Origin: Flammeovirgaceae bacterium
Lineage (GTDB): Bacteria; Bacteroidota; Bacteroidia; Cytophagales; Cyclobacteriaceae
Length of the DNA stretch: 64,000 nt
Direction: 5' to 3'
Assembly (NCBI GenBank): GCA_015180985.1
Contig: CP054185.1
Coordinates: 806,001-870,000 of the forward strand
Within the stretch, counting starts at the first letter, position 1. Every line of letters starts with the position of its first letter. Positions 1 to 8,375 of this stretch are shown one piece after another. Below the pieces are notes generated by a model, which worked only from the letters and a program-made list of their open reading frames with translations, was not told the origin of the DNA and ran no database searches. The translations under genes were made by a program, and so were the position numbers.

Positions 1-984
1 GATAAACCGCCTCTGCCGTGGCTGTGGCTCCAGTCCGAACCCGCCCTTCTGATAAAAAACCGGAATGAGCGTTATTTTGATTCCGGCTGCTAAAGCGGCT
101 TCTACCATCCGTTCGCCCATCTCGGCCAGGTTCGCATACGGTTTTCCGCTTTTATCATGATGGAGATAATGAAACTCGGCTACATGCGTGTACCCCTGCC
201 TTACCATTTCAGCATAAAGCATGGCGGCAATAGCCTGGGCCTGTTCCGGATTGACCAGCAGCGCACATTTGTACATTTCTTCGCGCCAGGTCCAGAAGTC
301 GTCATCCGTTCCTGTGGGATGGTTCTCGGCAAGGCCGGCCATAGCATATTGAAAGGCGTGCGAATGAGCATTCTGAAATCCGGGTAGGGCCAAACCATTA
401 ACCGCTTCAATGGCTACCGGAGTTTGCGGTGGTTCGGATGACAGGTAAAAAACACAGCCGGACTGATCCACACCCACATAAGCGGGACTAATCCAGCCGG
501 AGGATTGGAGGAGGGCGTTGAAGCGGAAGAATTTACCCTCACCCCCACCCCTCTCCCTTGGGAGAGGGGTGCCCGAAGGGCGGGGTGAGGGCCCTACCCG
601 CTCTTTCAACTTCTCTGCAATCTTTTCCAAAACCTTCTCTGTTTGACTAATTACTTCCTCATTCGAAAACCGTATTACCTCAATTCCAAAATTATTCAAA
701 TAGGCGGTGCGTTCTTCATCATACTTTACCTGTTTCATCTTGCGATGAACAGGCCCATCAACCTCTACACCAAGTCTGCCTGCTTCGCAGTAAAAATCAA
801 GAATGTACTTCTGAATAGGCTGTTGCCTCCGGAACTTAAACCCATTTAAATTCCTGCTTCTTAAAAAATTCCAAAGGATTTTCTCTGCTTCAGTAGACTC
901 TCTTCGCAACTGCCGTGCATTTGCCAGCAACCCATCGGGCACCTTTTCCCGCGGCCATTGCCACTTCTGATAATCCTTGCTCAT
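1..984 (-). CDS. hutF: DUF559 endonuclease-like domain fused in frame to formimidoylglutamate deiminase (3' end outside window)
   Basis: The frame is open from ATG at 984 to the window edge with no stop. Residues 1 to about 125 are a DUF559 (Vsr-like, PD-(D/E)xK superfamily) domain, with KFRRQQPI, DFYCEAGRLGVEVDG and a GIEVIRF strand. Residues about 132-150 are encoded by a palindromic repeat (PSPRPSGTPLPRERGGG). From about residue 150 the sequence is HutF: the N-terminal segment starting KFFRFNALLQSSGW, the amidohydrolase metal motif NAHSHAF (about 206-208) and DDFWTWREEMY. HutF converts N-formimidoyl-L-glutamate to N-formylglutamate and ammonia; the gene upstream, whose stop at 986 lies one base from this start, completes the pathway. 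The normal HutF start appears to be missing, with GGT where ATG would be expected. The fusion is read directly from the sequence; whether it makes active HutF is unknown. Confidence 0.85.
   Translation of the reverse strand, partial: MSKDYQKWQWPREKVPDGLLANARQLRRESTEAEKILWNFLRSRNLNGFKFRRQQPIQKYILDFYCEAGRLGVEVDGPVHRKMKQVKYDEERTAYLNNFGIEVIRFSNEEVISQTEKVLEKIAEKLKERVGPSPRPSGTPLPRERGGGEGKFFRFNALLQSSGWISPAYVGVDQSGCVFYLSSEPPQTPVAIEAVNGLALPGFQNAHSHAFQYAMAGLAENHPTGTDDDFWTWREEMYKCALLVNPEQAQAIAAMLYAEMVRQGYTHVAEFHYLHHDKSGKPYANLAEMGERMVEAALAAGIKITLIPVFYQKGGFGLEPQPRQRRFI
536..591. repeat. Nested palindromic repeat inside the DUF559-hutF frame
   Basis: Outer arms CCCTCACCCC (536-545) and GGGGTGAGGG (582-591) enclose a perfect 12-bp stem, CACCCCTCTCCC (546-557) with GGGAGAGGGGTG (560-571), and a small GCCC-GAA-GGGC hairpin (571-581). 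This is the GC-rich dispersed palindrome style that accompanies DUF559 genes in many Bacteroidota genomes (family knowledge, from memory). It has no stop in the coding frame on the minus strand. The 5-bp direct repeat TTACC occurs at 533-537 and 986-990, just outside the repeat and the DUF559 start, as a target duplication might. Confidence 0.8.
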
Positions 985-985
985 C

Positions 986-1789
986 TTACCTGCTCAACTG
1001 CTCAGCTAATGCAGCCAATGTTTTCAATAGTATCCTCTTGATCCGGTTTGCCCTCGATTCATCGTAATGCTTCTCGGTATCATCCATGTAATTTACCTTA
1101 CTCATCTCCAGTTGCAGGGCATGCTGGTCATCGGCAGGCTTACCGAAAAACCGTGTAATGTAACCACCTTTAAACGGGTAATTATGACTAACAGAGTAGC
1201 CGTTGCCCTCCAGGTTTTTAATGGCTGTTTCAATCAGCCCGGGTGAGGCGGAAGTGCCATCGGCATCACCCAGAATCAAATCGGGAAATTTTTCTTTGTG
1301 AATGGTGGGCACATGCTGACGAATGGAGTGGCAATCCCACAGCAGCACGTTTCCGAATTCTTGTTTCAGGTTATTGAGTAATTCCTGAAGTTTATTGTGA
1401 TATGGGCGATAATACGCCTCTATCCGCCTCCTTATCTCCTTATCCTCTACAACTTTTCGGTCATCCCTGTAAATTGGCTCACCGAAAAAAGTTGTGGTGG
1501 GGCACAGCGTGGTAATGATTCTCCCATCGGAGTAAAGTGGTTTGTCGTTCGGGTTGCGGTTTAAATCAATAACCCAGCGGCTATACACAGCATGGATAAG
1601 CGTAATGCCCATGGCCGGGGCAAAATTATACAAGCGGTGAACAAACCAGTCGGTATCGTCAGGGGCGAAAGCAAGTTTTGGGTTGAATTCATTCTTTAAT
1701 TCATCCGGAAATGCCGTTCCGCAGTGCGGTACGCTAAGCAGGATGGGCACACGCCCGGATGCAGGTTCAATAACCTGATAAGAACTCAT
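986..1789 (-). CDS. N-formylglutamate amidohydrolase (HutG2-type)
   Basis: 267 residues, usual length for the N-formylglutamate amidohydrolase family (PF05013). Family signatures are visible: SVPHCG near residue 20 (metal ligand), the DLNRNP segment, and LLWDCHSI around residue 150. It hydrolyses N-formyl-L-glutamate to formate and glutamate, the last step of the five-step histidine degradation route that uses HutF. It sits directly upstream of the HutF frame, whose start is one base beyond this stop, so both are probably made from one transcript. Cytoplasmic, with no signal peptide. The hutG symbol is avoided because it is also used for the unrelated formimidoylglutamase. Confidence 0.88.
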   Translation of the reverse strand: MSSYQVIEPASGRVPILLSVPHCGTAFPDELKNEFNPKLAFAPDDTDWFVHRLYNFAPAMGITLIHAVYSRWVIDLNRNPNDKPLYSDGRIITTLCPTTTFFGEPIYRDDRKVVEDKEIRRRIEAYYRPYHNKLQELLNNLKQEFGNVLLWDCHSIRQHVPTIHKEKFPDLILGDADGTSASPGLIETAIKNLEGNGYSVSHNYPFKGGYITRFFGKPADDQHALQLEMSKVNYMDDTEKHYDESRANRIKRILLKTLAALAEQLSR

Positions 1790-1791
1790 GG

Positions 1792-2067
1792 CTATCTCCC
1801 CGATTTCTTTTTCTGCGCTTCTTCCAGCGCTTTTATGGCTACATCGCGTTGTCGATTCGCTTCCTGTAGTGCCCTCTCTAAGGCCTCCTTCATTTTTTCG
1901 ATGCGCTCACCGGCTTCCTCAGCATCCACAATGGCTTCTTCGTATTTTGCTTTCCATTCCGCGGTTTCACGTTCAAGTTTGCTGGCCTTGCTGTAACTGT
2001 ATATACCGAAAGCAAGTGAAAGGATGGTAACGCCTGCCAATATGGTGGTAACGAATTTTGAATTCAT
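1792..2067 (-). CDS. Small membrane-anchored coiled-coil protein (first of three)
   Basis: 91 residues from ATG at 2067, chosen because a longer reading would run deep into the next gene. One membrane segment (TILAGVTILSLAFGIYSYS, about residues 8-26) is followed by a charged heptad-rich helix and a basic end, QKKKSGR. The topology suggests an N-terminal anchor with the coiled coil projecting from the membrane; which side is not decidable. It resembles the two genes that follow in architecture and tail, so the three look like diverged tandem paralogues. It lies 2 bp from the formylglutamate amidohydrolase start and 7 bp from its other neighbour, so it belongs to a tight minus-strand operon. 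No known function recognised. Confidence 0.75.
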   Translation of the reverse strand: MNSKFVTTILAGVTILSLAFGIYSYSKASKLERETAEWKAKYEEAIVDAEEAGERIEKMKEALERALQEANRQRDVAIKALEEAQKKKSGR

Positions 2068-2074
2068 AGAAGTA

Positions 2075-2329
2075 TTATTTCTTTGTTGATTTCTTTTGAA
2101 CTTCCTCAATAGCCTGTTGTGCAGTTGCCTTTTCCTTTTCAAGCGCTGCCCTCAGTTTGGCTGCCTCCATGCGGGCGGCTTCGGCTTCCTGTTGCAGTGT
2201 TTTAATTTGGCGGTACAGGTCTTCCACTTTTGCCCGCTGCACTTCGGCCTCGTGCCTTTGCGAGTAGCCATAATAAATGCACAGCCCTGCAATCAAAAAC
2301 ATAACAATAGCCCTGATTTTATCTTTCAT
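2075..2329 (-). CDS. Small membrane-anchored coiled-coil protein (second of three)
   Basis: 84 residues: a basic N-terminus (MKDKIR), one membrane helix (about residues 7-21), then a continuous Glu/Ala/Lys-rich helix ending EEVQKKSTKK. Same plan as its neighbours on both sides, with an 8-bp gap upstream. Tandem position, matching length and near-identical basic tails point to duplication. Function unknown. It might scaffold or oligomerise in the inner membrane, which is inference from shape only. Confidence 0.75.
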   Translation of the reverse strand: MKDKIRAIVMFLIAGLCIYYGYSQRHEAEVQRAKVEDLYRQIKTLQQEAEAARMEAAKLRAALEKEKATAQQAIEEVQKKSTKK

Positions 2330-2337
2330 AGCGTTGA

Positions 2338-2628
2338 CTATTTTAATTTTTTGGCTTCGGCTGCTTCAAGCCTTTCAACAGCCTTCCGGTAATTTTCTTC
2401 AACCCGCTGGCGTTCGGCCTCGGCAATACCTTGCTGCAGGGCTGCCTCTTTTTTCAATACCTCAAGTTGCATTTCTAATTGATTAACCCGAACACGCATT
2501 GCATCAGCCTCATTTTTTTTGATAATAGCATATACGAGCATCAAAAGAGAAAATACCGTTGCCAACCCAAAAGCAAGTGCAGTAGCACGTGCCCTCCGTA
2601 ACTGAACTTTTGCTGGTTCGCCCTTCAC
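2338..2628 (-). CDS. Small membrane-anchored coiled-coil protein (third of three)
   Basis: 96 residues: a basic segment (RRARATA), a membrane helix around residues 17-36 (FGLATVFSLLMLVYAIIKK), then a long coiled coil ending LEAAEAKKLK. Its ATG overlaps the nagZ stop by 4 bp (ATGA), so translation is probably coupled to NagZ. The nagZ product itself ends in a similar coiled coil with a basic tail, which suggests that this module and the NagZ tail share an origin or meet in a complex. No characterised homologue recognised. Confidence 0.78.
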   Translation of the reverse strand: MKGEPAKVQLRRARATALAFGLATVFSLLMLVYAIIKKNEADAMRVRVNQLEMQLEVLKKEAALQQGIAEAERQRVEENYRKAVERLEAAEAKKLK

Positions 2629-3854
2629 TTTTTCCGTTTCTTTTTGCTCTCCTGCTTCCCGGCCACCTCAATTAAAGCCTCTTCAGCTTGTCTCAATCTT
2701 TCCTGGTTAAATAGCAACAGGCTGTCCTTTTCAGCAAGTTGTGCCTGCAACTGCGCCAGTTCATCACCATAATAACGCTCAGCTTCTCCACCCAGCTTTC
2801 GCTTAAGTGTTACTATCCTCCTGAACGATTCATCAATCCGCGAAACGGGTATGGTTCCATCCAGAACGAAATTACGAATTATTGCATGCACTTTGTCAAC
2901 CGTGTGCTCCCGGCTTCCATGGATGTTGTTGGTAAAACAAAGAATATCAACCCCGGCCAGTATGGCCAGTTTAATGGATTCCTCAAATGTATAATGTTTG
3001 GAAATGGCGTGCATCTGCATGTCGTCTGAAAACACAACCCCATCATACCGCAGCCCTCTGCGAAGCAACCCGTTAATAATTTTGGGCGACAACGTGGCCG
3101 GGAGTTTATCCTGATCCAACCGTCCGTTAACAATGTGGGCGGTCATCACGGCATCAACCATTCCGTTCTGAATCAGTTTGATATACGGAGTGAGTTCCTG
3201 TTCCATCCACGTGTTGGTAATGTCAGTCATGTCCAAATGGGTATCGGTTTTTGAACTGCCGTGTCCCGGAAAGTGCTTGAGCGCAGTGAACACCCCCAGC
3301 TTCCGGTGTTCACTGATGAATGCTTCGGCATATAGCGCAACCGAGTCGGCATTTTTTGAAAACGCACGCTCTACTTTGGCAATGATGGGGTTATCAGGGT
3401 TTGAGGCCAAATCCACCACCGGTGCAAAATTCATGTTTATGCCCAGGCCGGCCAGCGTGGCGGCAGTAATCTCACTATAAAACTTTACCGAATCGAGTTT
3501 TGATTTGCCCAGCGTTGCTGCTGATACCGAGCGTGGAAATCCGTACTTCTCTTTAAGCCGGTTAACGCGCCCGCCCTCCTGATCGATGGCAATGAATAAC
3601 GGTATGGGTGCGGCCTGCTGATAGGTCCATGTGATTTTCTTCAGATTCAGATAAGAATTTTTTACCGGAATGTTTTTTTCAAAAATGATTACTGAGCCAA
3701 CCTTTCCTTGCCGGACAGATTCAAGCAGTTGCGGATCTACCTCGGCTTTCGGAAAACCGGTTAAAATCATCTGCCCGATTTTTATATCGAGACTGTCTTG
3801 CGTGTAGGCAGTTGTACTCACGACTATGAGCAGAATGATCAACCGGTTTTTCAT
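2625..3854 (-). CDS. nagZ: Beta-N-acetylhexosaminidase, glycoside hydrolase family 3
   Basis: 409 residues with a signal-like N-terminus (LIILLIVVSTTAYTQ), so periplasmic or exported. The GH3 core carries AIDQEGGRVNRL (about 90-100), the NagZ signature KHFPGHGSSKTDTHLD (about 190-205) and FSDDMQM (about 280). In NagZ enzymes the His in the KHFPGHG loop is the acid/base and the Asp in SDD is the nucleophile. It removes GlcNAc from peptidoglycan fragments. Unusually, residues after about 365 form a coiled coil (QLQAQLAEKDSLLL onward) with a KKKRKK end, like the three small proteins downstream. Its start overlaps the carboxypeptidase stop by 1 bp, a peptidoglycan-turnover operon. Confidence 0.9.
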   Translation of the reverse strand: MKNRLIILLIVVSTTAYTQDSLDIKIGQMILTGFPKAEVDPQLLESVRQGKVGSVIIFEKNIPVKNSYLNLKKITWTYQQAAPIPLFIAIDQEGGRVNRLKEKYGFPRSVSAATLGKSKLDSVKFYSEITAATLAGLGINMNFAPVVDLASNPDNPIIAKVERAFSKNADSVALYAEAFISEHRKLGVFTALKHFPGHGSSKTDTHLDMTDITNTWMEQELTPYIKLIQNGMVDAVMTAHIVNGRLDQDKLPATLSPKIINGLLRRGLRYDGVVFSDDMQMHAISKHYTFEESIKLAILAGVDILCFTNNIHGSREHTVDKVHAIIRNFVLDGTIPVSRIDESFRRIVTLKRKLGGEAERYYGDELAQLQAQLAEKDSLLLFNQERLRQAEEALIEVAGKQESKKKRKK

Positions 3855-5149
3855 CAGTAATTATCGCGAATGCGTTTTAATATGCTTTCCATTTCCCTGC
3901 GCAACTCAGCAACAGGTGCCGTAAAGTTATTATTCATAAAACTGAAAATAAGCGTACGACCCTTTTTTGTGATAAGATAACCACTTAGCGAATGGTTATT
4001 GCTCAGTGTGCCGGTTTTCCCGTAAATGTAGGGTACATCGGCCTTGTACCAGTTTCGCAGCGTTCCGGTTCGGCCGCCAGCGGCCAGCAACCTAAAAAGT
4101 CGGTCGTGTTCTGCTTCCGCATAAATCTTTTCCCACAGCGTTACAATGCTTCGCGGGGTAAACAGGTTATACCGCGATAAGCCCGAACCATCAACCCATA
4201 CCGGTTTGTCGGGCAGGTCTGTCAGCCGATTCTGTTTCATGTAACGAATGGTTATCTCCGGTTGGAGCGTATCGCTAAGAAGCTGCGAGCACATCAGCAG
4301 CAGTTGTTCAGCGATGAAGTTATCGCTCTGCTGCATCATCGTTTTCAGCAAACTATCCGTGGGCACCGAAAACAATGTTTTCATTTCGCCCGCATACGGC
4401 CGGGAAAGGATCCGAACCTGCCGTTTCAGCGTATCGCTCAATAAATCGGTTACCAATACTGCGCTGGATTTAAAGGGAACTTCCCACTTTTCGGTAGCGC
4501 GATGATTCCTGCCCGGAAAGTAGTCTATCCGGTTCGAGCCGATCTCACGCGAAATTTCTGATCGTTGCGTGCTGTCGGCCAGCCAGAAGTATTTTTTAAA
4601 GTAGGCCGGTGATACAGAAAGTTTTTTGCCGGCATCGCGACTCACTACAAAAAAATTGCCGTACACCGGAAAGGCCGATCGCTCCACCGAATAACTGTAC
4701 AAATAATCGCTCCAGGCCCAGCCGGGGCCAAGTGGTGAGGTGTTGAAGAGGCTCTCCGAATAGTAAATGTCGTGCGGTGTGTTTTTCAGAAAATCGTAGG
4801 CAACGGAATTCGAGAACGTATAGGGATAGAGAAAGGAAGGATCGCCTGTGCCTGCTATTATTAATGAATCGCCTCGCTGGATGTACCGCAAACCCGGCAC
4901 CGAATCACCCAATATTGAGAGTGTAGCATAAAAGGTAAAAATTTTGGTATTGGAGGCGGGAGTAAAGTAACGCTCACCGTTATAAGAAAACAAGGTTTTC
5001 TTCTTCGCGGGGTCATACAAAACAAACCCGGCATGATGCTGAAACTTTTGCTCCGTTGACCTGAATTTTCTGGTGAGTTGATTTTTTGAAACAGACGAAC
5101 ACCCTATTGCTACCCAGGCCATTACTGAAGTGATAATCAGTCTTCTCAT
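3854..5149 (-). CDS. D-alanyl-D-alanine carboxypeptidase/endopeptidase, peptidase S13 (PBP4-like)
   Basis: 431 residues with a lipoprotein-type signal (VMAWVAIGCSS), so probably membrane-tethered in the periplasm. The three penicillin-binding motifs are present in order: SxxK in TPASNTKIF (about residue 65), SxN in MQQSDNFIAEQ (about 285) and KTG in YGKTGTLSNN (about 380). The family removes the terminal D-Ala or cuts cross-links in peptidoglycan. It overlaps the DinB gene by 4 bp and nagZ by 1 bp, so the three are one transcription unit in which two products act on the cell wall. Confidence 0.88.
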   Translation of the reverse strand: MRRLIITSVMAWVAIGCSSVSKNQLTRKFRSTEQKFQHHAGFVLYDPAKKKTLFSYNGERYFTPASNTKIFTFYATLSILGDSVPGLRYIQRGDSLIIAGTGDPSFLYPYTFSNSVAYDFLKNTPHDIYYSESLFNTSPLGPGWAWSDYLYSYSVERSAFPVYGNFFVVSRDAGKKLSVSPAYFKKYFWLADSTQRSEISREIGSNRIDYFPGRNHRATEKWEVPFKSSAVLVTDLLSDTLKRQVRILSRPYAGEMKTLFSVPTDSLLKTMMQQSDNFIAEQLLLMCSQLLSDTLQPEITIRYMKQNRLTDLPDKPVWVDGSGLSRYNLFTPRSIVTLWEKIYAEAEHDRLFRLLAAGGRTGTLRNWYKADVPYIYGKTGTLSNNHSLSGYLITKKGRTLIFSFMNNNFTAPVAELRREMESILKRIRDNY

Positions 5150-5661
5150 TTCAAATAACGCTCAATAAGAATGTTCCGGTGGTGCACTTCGTGCCCGGCA
5201 ATTACGTAACCCAGGTTGATAACGGATATCAGGTTGTTGTTGGCTTTGCCGGAGCGTCTAAGCATTTCGGGCGTAAAACTTTCGAATAAGTCAATTGTTG
5301 AAACGCGCAATCTTTTAAACTCATCGGCCATTTGGTTCAGTGTGCGGCTGTGGGCATTGGCATGCGGGGCATACTGCGCTTCATCAAACCCTGGCAACTC
5401 AGTCTGGTCGTTGCGCGCAAAGCGAAGCGCGCGGTAGGCAAAAATCCGTTCGGCATCAAGCATATGGCAAAGCAATTCTTTAATAGTCCACTTATCCGGT
5501 GCATACCGGTAATCGCCTTTTGCTTCGGGTATCGAGCGGATGAGTTTATCGGTGGCAGCAATCGTAGTACGCAGGGCGTCCATCACATCCAGGTTGCTGA
5601 CATTGGCTACATAGCCCTGGTAAAATGGAGGCAGCGTTGCCGGGTCTGGTGAAGTCTTCAT
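5146..5661 (-). CDS. DinB superfamily protein
   Basis: 171 residues, the normal size of the four-helix DinB/YfiT-like fold. The three metal-binding histidine positions are apparent: HMLDAER (about residue 65) and the C-terminal GHEVHHRNI (about 155-160). The family includes metal-dependent thiol S-transferases and stress proteins; the substrate here cannot be told. First gene of the unit leading into the S13 carboxypeptidase (4-bp overlap). Cytoplasmic, no signal. Confidence 0.82.
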   Translation of the reverse strand: MKTSPDPATLPPFYQGYVANVSNLDVMDALRTTIAATDKLIRSIPEAKGDYRYAPDKWTIKELLCHMLDAERIFAYRALRFARNDQTELPGFDEAQYAPHANAHSRTLNQMADEFKRLRVSTIDLFESFTPEMLRRSGKANNNLISVINLGYVIAGHEVHHRNILIERYLK

Positions 5662-5697
5662 GCCGGAAATTATACAAAAACTCCATTCTCTGATATG

Positions 5698-8346
5698 TTA
5701 TTCAGCTATTCTCTTTTCAATGGATCGCAGCATAAACCTCCGGAGAAAGCCTTCGACCGGAAGGATAACAAAGGCAATGCCTACCTGAACAACAAATTCA
5801 ACAACCGGCCCGCCACCGGTAGCAAAGGTTGAACCGGCAATGGTTTGAATAAACTCGATGAGAATAATTATGGAAAGCAGCGAAAGCACACGGCTCACAA
5901 AACGATACCGGTTACTGAGCCGGAAGGACGCAAACACCAGCAGCGTAAACACGGCAAACTCCAACGCGTAAAACCAGGGGCGCTTCCAGTAAGGCGGCAA
6001 TACGCGGATGCGCACCGGCTCCATGTCGGCAATCCTTCCAAATATGTCTTTCGATTGAACGGCTAATGAATAATCGCCCGGAGGAAGGTATGGAAAATCA
6101 ATCCGGTTGTTTGAAACCGACCAGCCCGACCAGTCATCGTTCAGGCCATTCATCTGGTAGCGGTATTCCACAGCATGTCCGCCAATGTAATCGGGTTTAA
6201 CCACCTCCACCCGAACGGAATTATTATCCTGATCAAGCCTTAGAAAACTGGCACGGGTAAACGAAGTGTTGTTTTGTTCGATCCACTTCAGCAGCAACGG
6301 ATAAGTCGTTTCAACCGGCAGGATGCGGGCTGTGTTGAAGTGCACCAATTCGTTATTGCCGGTAATCAGCCAGAGGTTTTCACCGTTGGCATCGGTAGTC
6401 ATGTACCGGATATCCTGAAGCAGGTTAAGCAGCCTTATTTTTTGCTGATCGGCACTGCCCAGCACGTACCAGTTGTGCTCATCGCGGAACCAAAGCTTGC
6501 TGCCGGCTGCAAAACTTACCAGCGGACGCTCCAGCGTGTCGATGTGAACCAGTTGTCGGCCTGGTTCATCAAAGCTGTAAAAGCCTGCAGATGTGGCAAA
6601 CATAACCTGTCCCTGATTAACATTACCAAGCACCCAATCATATGCCGTCAACTCGAAATCCAATGCCAGGAGTGGGGCCTTACCCGAAAGTGAAACGCGA
6701 TAAATCCGGTCGATACCGCAGAACCAAAGGGCCGCTCCGGGTTCTTCAAAAACGTAGCTTACCGGATTATCAATAGTGCTGATTAGACTATCTTCTTTCC
6801 ATGTGTTCTTATCAAGGCCAATGCAGTGCAGTTTGTCATCGTAAGTAGAAACAATCAGCGAAGCAAGGTTATCGGATGCAAAAAGAAATCGAACCGGGTC
6901 TTCAATTATCGGCCGGACGGTTTTATCATTAATTTCAAAAGCCCCGCTAAGCCCCGAAGCAATAAGCCTTCCCTTCCACACTGCAAGGCCGGTAACTTTA
7001 GAGTCAATTCCTTCAACGCGTTTATACTGATAATGCGAAGCGCGCAAAATGCGCTTTACGCGCTTTTCCCTTTTATAGCGAACCTTTTGTGAGGCAGCCG
7101 GCCTTTGCTGATCGACTGGTTGCTGTACGGTTTCAGTTTGTGTTTTTTTCTTTCGCAGAAACCCGAATAATCCACCCTTTTCTTTCGGCTGCTGCTTTAC
7201 TTCAACCGGACCAGGAGTTTTTTTTATCGCCTCCGATTTGCCCGTCTGCTTAACCGGAACATCTACGTAGTAAATCAGTTCCTCATAAAAATCTTCCCGC
7301 TCAAGGCTGTACAGCCCGAGTGACGTGCCCACATATACTTTTCCGTTAACACGTTTGGCGCACAACAAATTACCCTGTAAACCCTGGTAATACCGGAATG
7401 ACCGGAAGGGAAGAAACGGTGCGATGCGCGTAAAGCCATAGGCATGCGCTACCCATATATTTTGGTTTTTGTCGCAGGCAATGGCATAAATTTCATTATC
7501 GGGTAAACCCGTTGAGTAATTAATAATTTGCTCGGTTGCACCTGTTTTTGGATTGATGAACAGCACTCCGCCACGCAGCGTTCCCAATGCAACCAGATCA
7601 GCAGTAACCCAGGTTGCATTTACAATTACACTGGCCGATGCGTATGCGGCATCGGCCAAAACAATCTCACGCGGTTTAAGATTTTTACCATACAGGTAAA
7701 TGCGGCTATCGGATGTACCAAGCAAATACGTATCGCCAAAGCGTTTGGCAAAAATCAAGGTAATGCTATCGGTTTCAAAAATAGTTCGTGGTTCTACCCG
7801 GTTATCTGCCAACGTACCGGTTATTTCGGCATCTGAACTTACCAATACCTGGCCGAACACTTCATTGAGGGCAATCCACCCTGTGTTGGTTGAGGCAACC
7901 AGGTTTACAGAGTCATTCTGGTATCGAAAAATATTACGGTCATTCAAAAAATACAAGGTCTCATCTGCTGTGTTGACCTGAAAGGAGAAAGCCGCCTGGG
8001 GATCTTCATAAACCGGCTGATAGGTTTCCAGGCCCGGGTCGTTAAGGTTTATCCGGCCAAATCCTTTCGAACCCGCAACGTACAGCAAGTCATCGTTAAC
8101 CAGAGCGAGTGAATAAGCGGCCCCATTGGTGCGAATCTGATCCCAACTCCGGCCATCAAAGCGGAGCACACCGCGCTGCGTGGCAAAATAAAACAGGCCA
8201 CGCTTGTCCTGCACGATGTCATAGCAAACTGTATTGCTTCTGTCTTGTTCGGGAGAAAAATGCGAAAGAAAATAGCTGCCGGTTTGAGCCAGCGAGATGG
8301 CCGAAAAAAGAATACCCGCCAAAAAAAGCCACCGCTTCGTTACCAT
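5698..8346 (-). CDS. Two-component-regulator-propeller / Y_Y_Y domain protein without output domain
   Basis: 882 residues from ATG at 8346; a TTG at 8358 would add only four residues. Signal peptide (FLAGILFSAISLAQ), then beta-propeller repeats typical of ligand-binding sensor domains (DKRGLFYFATQRGVLRF, DKNQNIWVAHAYGFTRI), an inserted Lys/Gln/Pro-rich stretch around residues 385-440, a second propeller half, then a Y_Y_Y domain (HAVEYRYQMNGLNDDWSGW, about 735-755). It ends with a membrane helix and two further hydrophobic helices, and no histidine kinase, HTH or GGDEF follows. It may therefore signal through a partner or act structurally. It starts 29 bp beyond the recG stop, probably co-transcribed. 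Confidence 0.82.
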   Translation of the reverse strand: MVTKRWLFLAGILFSAISLAQTGSYFLSHFSPEQDRSNTVCYDIVQDKRGLFYFATQRGVLRFDGRSWDQIRTNGAAYSLALVNDDLLYVAGSKGFGRINLNDPGLETYQPVYEDPQAAFSFQVNTADETLYFLNDRNIFRYQNDSVNLVASTNTGWIALNEVFGQVLVSSDAEITGTLADNRVEPRTIFETDSITLIFAKRFGDTYLLGTSDSRIYLYGKNLKPREIVLADAAYASASVIVNATWVTADLVALGTLRGGVLFINPKTGATEQIINYSTGLPDNEIYAIACDKNQNIWVAHAYGFTRIAPFLPFRSFRYYQGLQGNLLCAKRVNGKVYVGTSLGLYSLEREDFYEELIYYVDVPVKQTGKSEAIKKTPGPVEVKQQPKEKGGLFGFLRKKKTQTETVQQPVDQQRPAASQKVRYKREKRVKRILRASHYQYKRVEGIDSKVTGLAVWKGRLIASGLSGAFEINDKTVRPIIEDPVRFLFASDNLASLIVSTYDDKLHCIGLDKNTWKEDSLISTIDNPVSYVFEEPGAALWFCGIDRIYRVSLSGKAPLLALDFELTAYDWVLGNVNQGQVMFATSAGFYSFDEPGRQLVHIDTLERPLVSFAAGSKLWFRDEHNWYVLGSADQQKIRLLNLLQDIRYMTTDANGENLWLITGNNELVHFNTARILPVETTYPLLLKWIEQNNTSFTRASFLRLDQDNNSVRVEVVKPDYIGGHAVEYRYQMNGLNDDWSGWSVSNNRIDFPYLPPGDYSLAVQSKDIFGRIADMEPVRIRVLPPYWKRPWFYALEFAVFTLLVFASFRLSNRYRFVSRVLSLLSIIILIEFIQTIAGSTFATGGGPVVEFVVQVGIAFVILPVEGFLRRFMLRSIEKRIAE

Positions 8347-8375
8347 ACAGAAAACCAAAGTTAAAAAATCCCGGA

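Noticed and set aside
1792-2142. 116-residue start for the first coiled-coil gene
   Set aside because: It would overlap most of the start-distal end of its upstream neighbour; ATG 2067 gives a normal membrane anchor and a 7-bp gap.
5332-7981. Plus-strand ORFs opposite the DinB and propeller genes
   Set aside because: Antisense frames to clear genes with no recognisable protein features.
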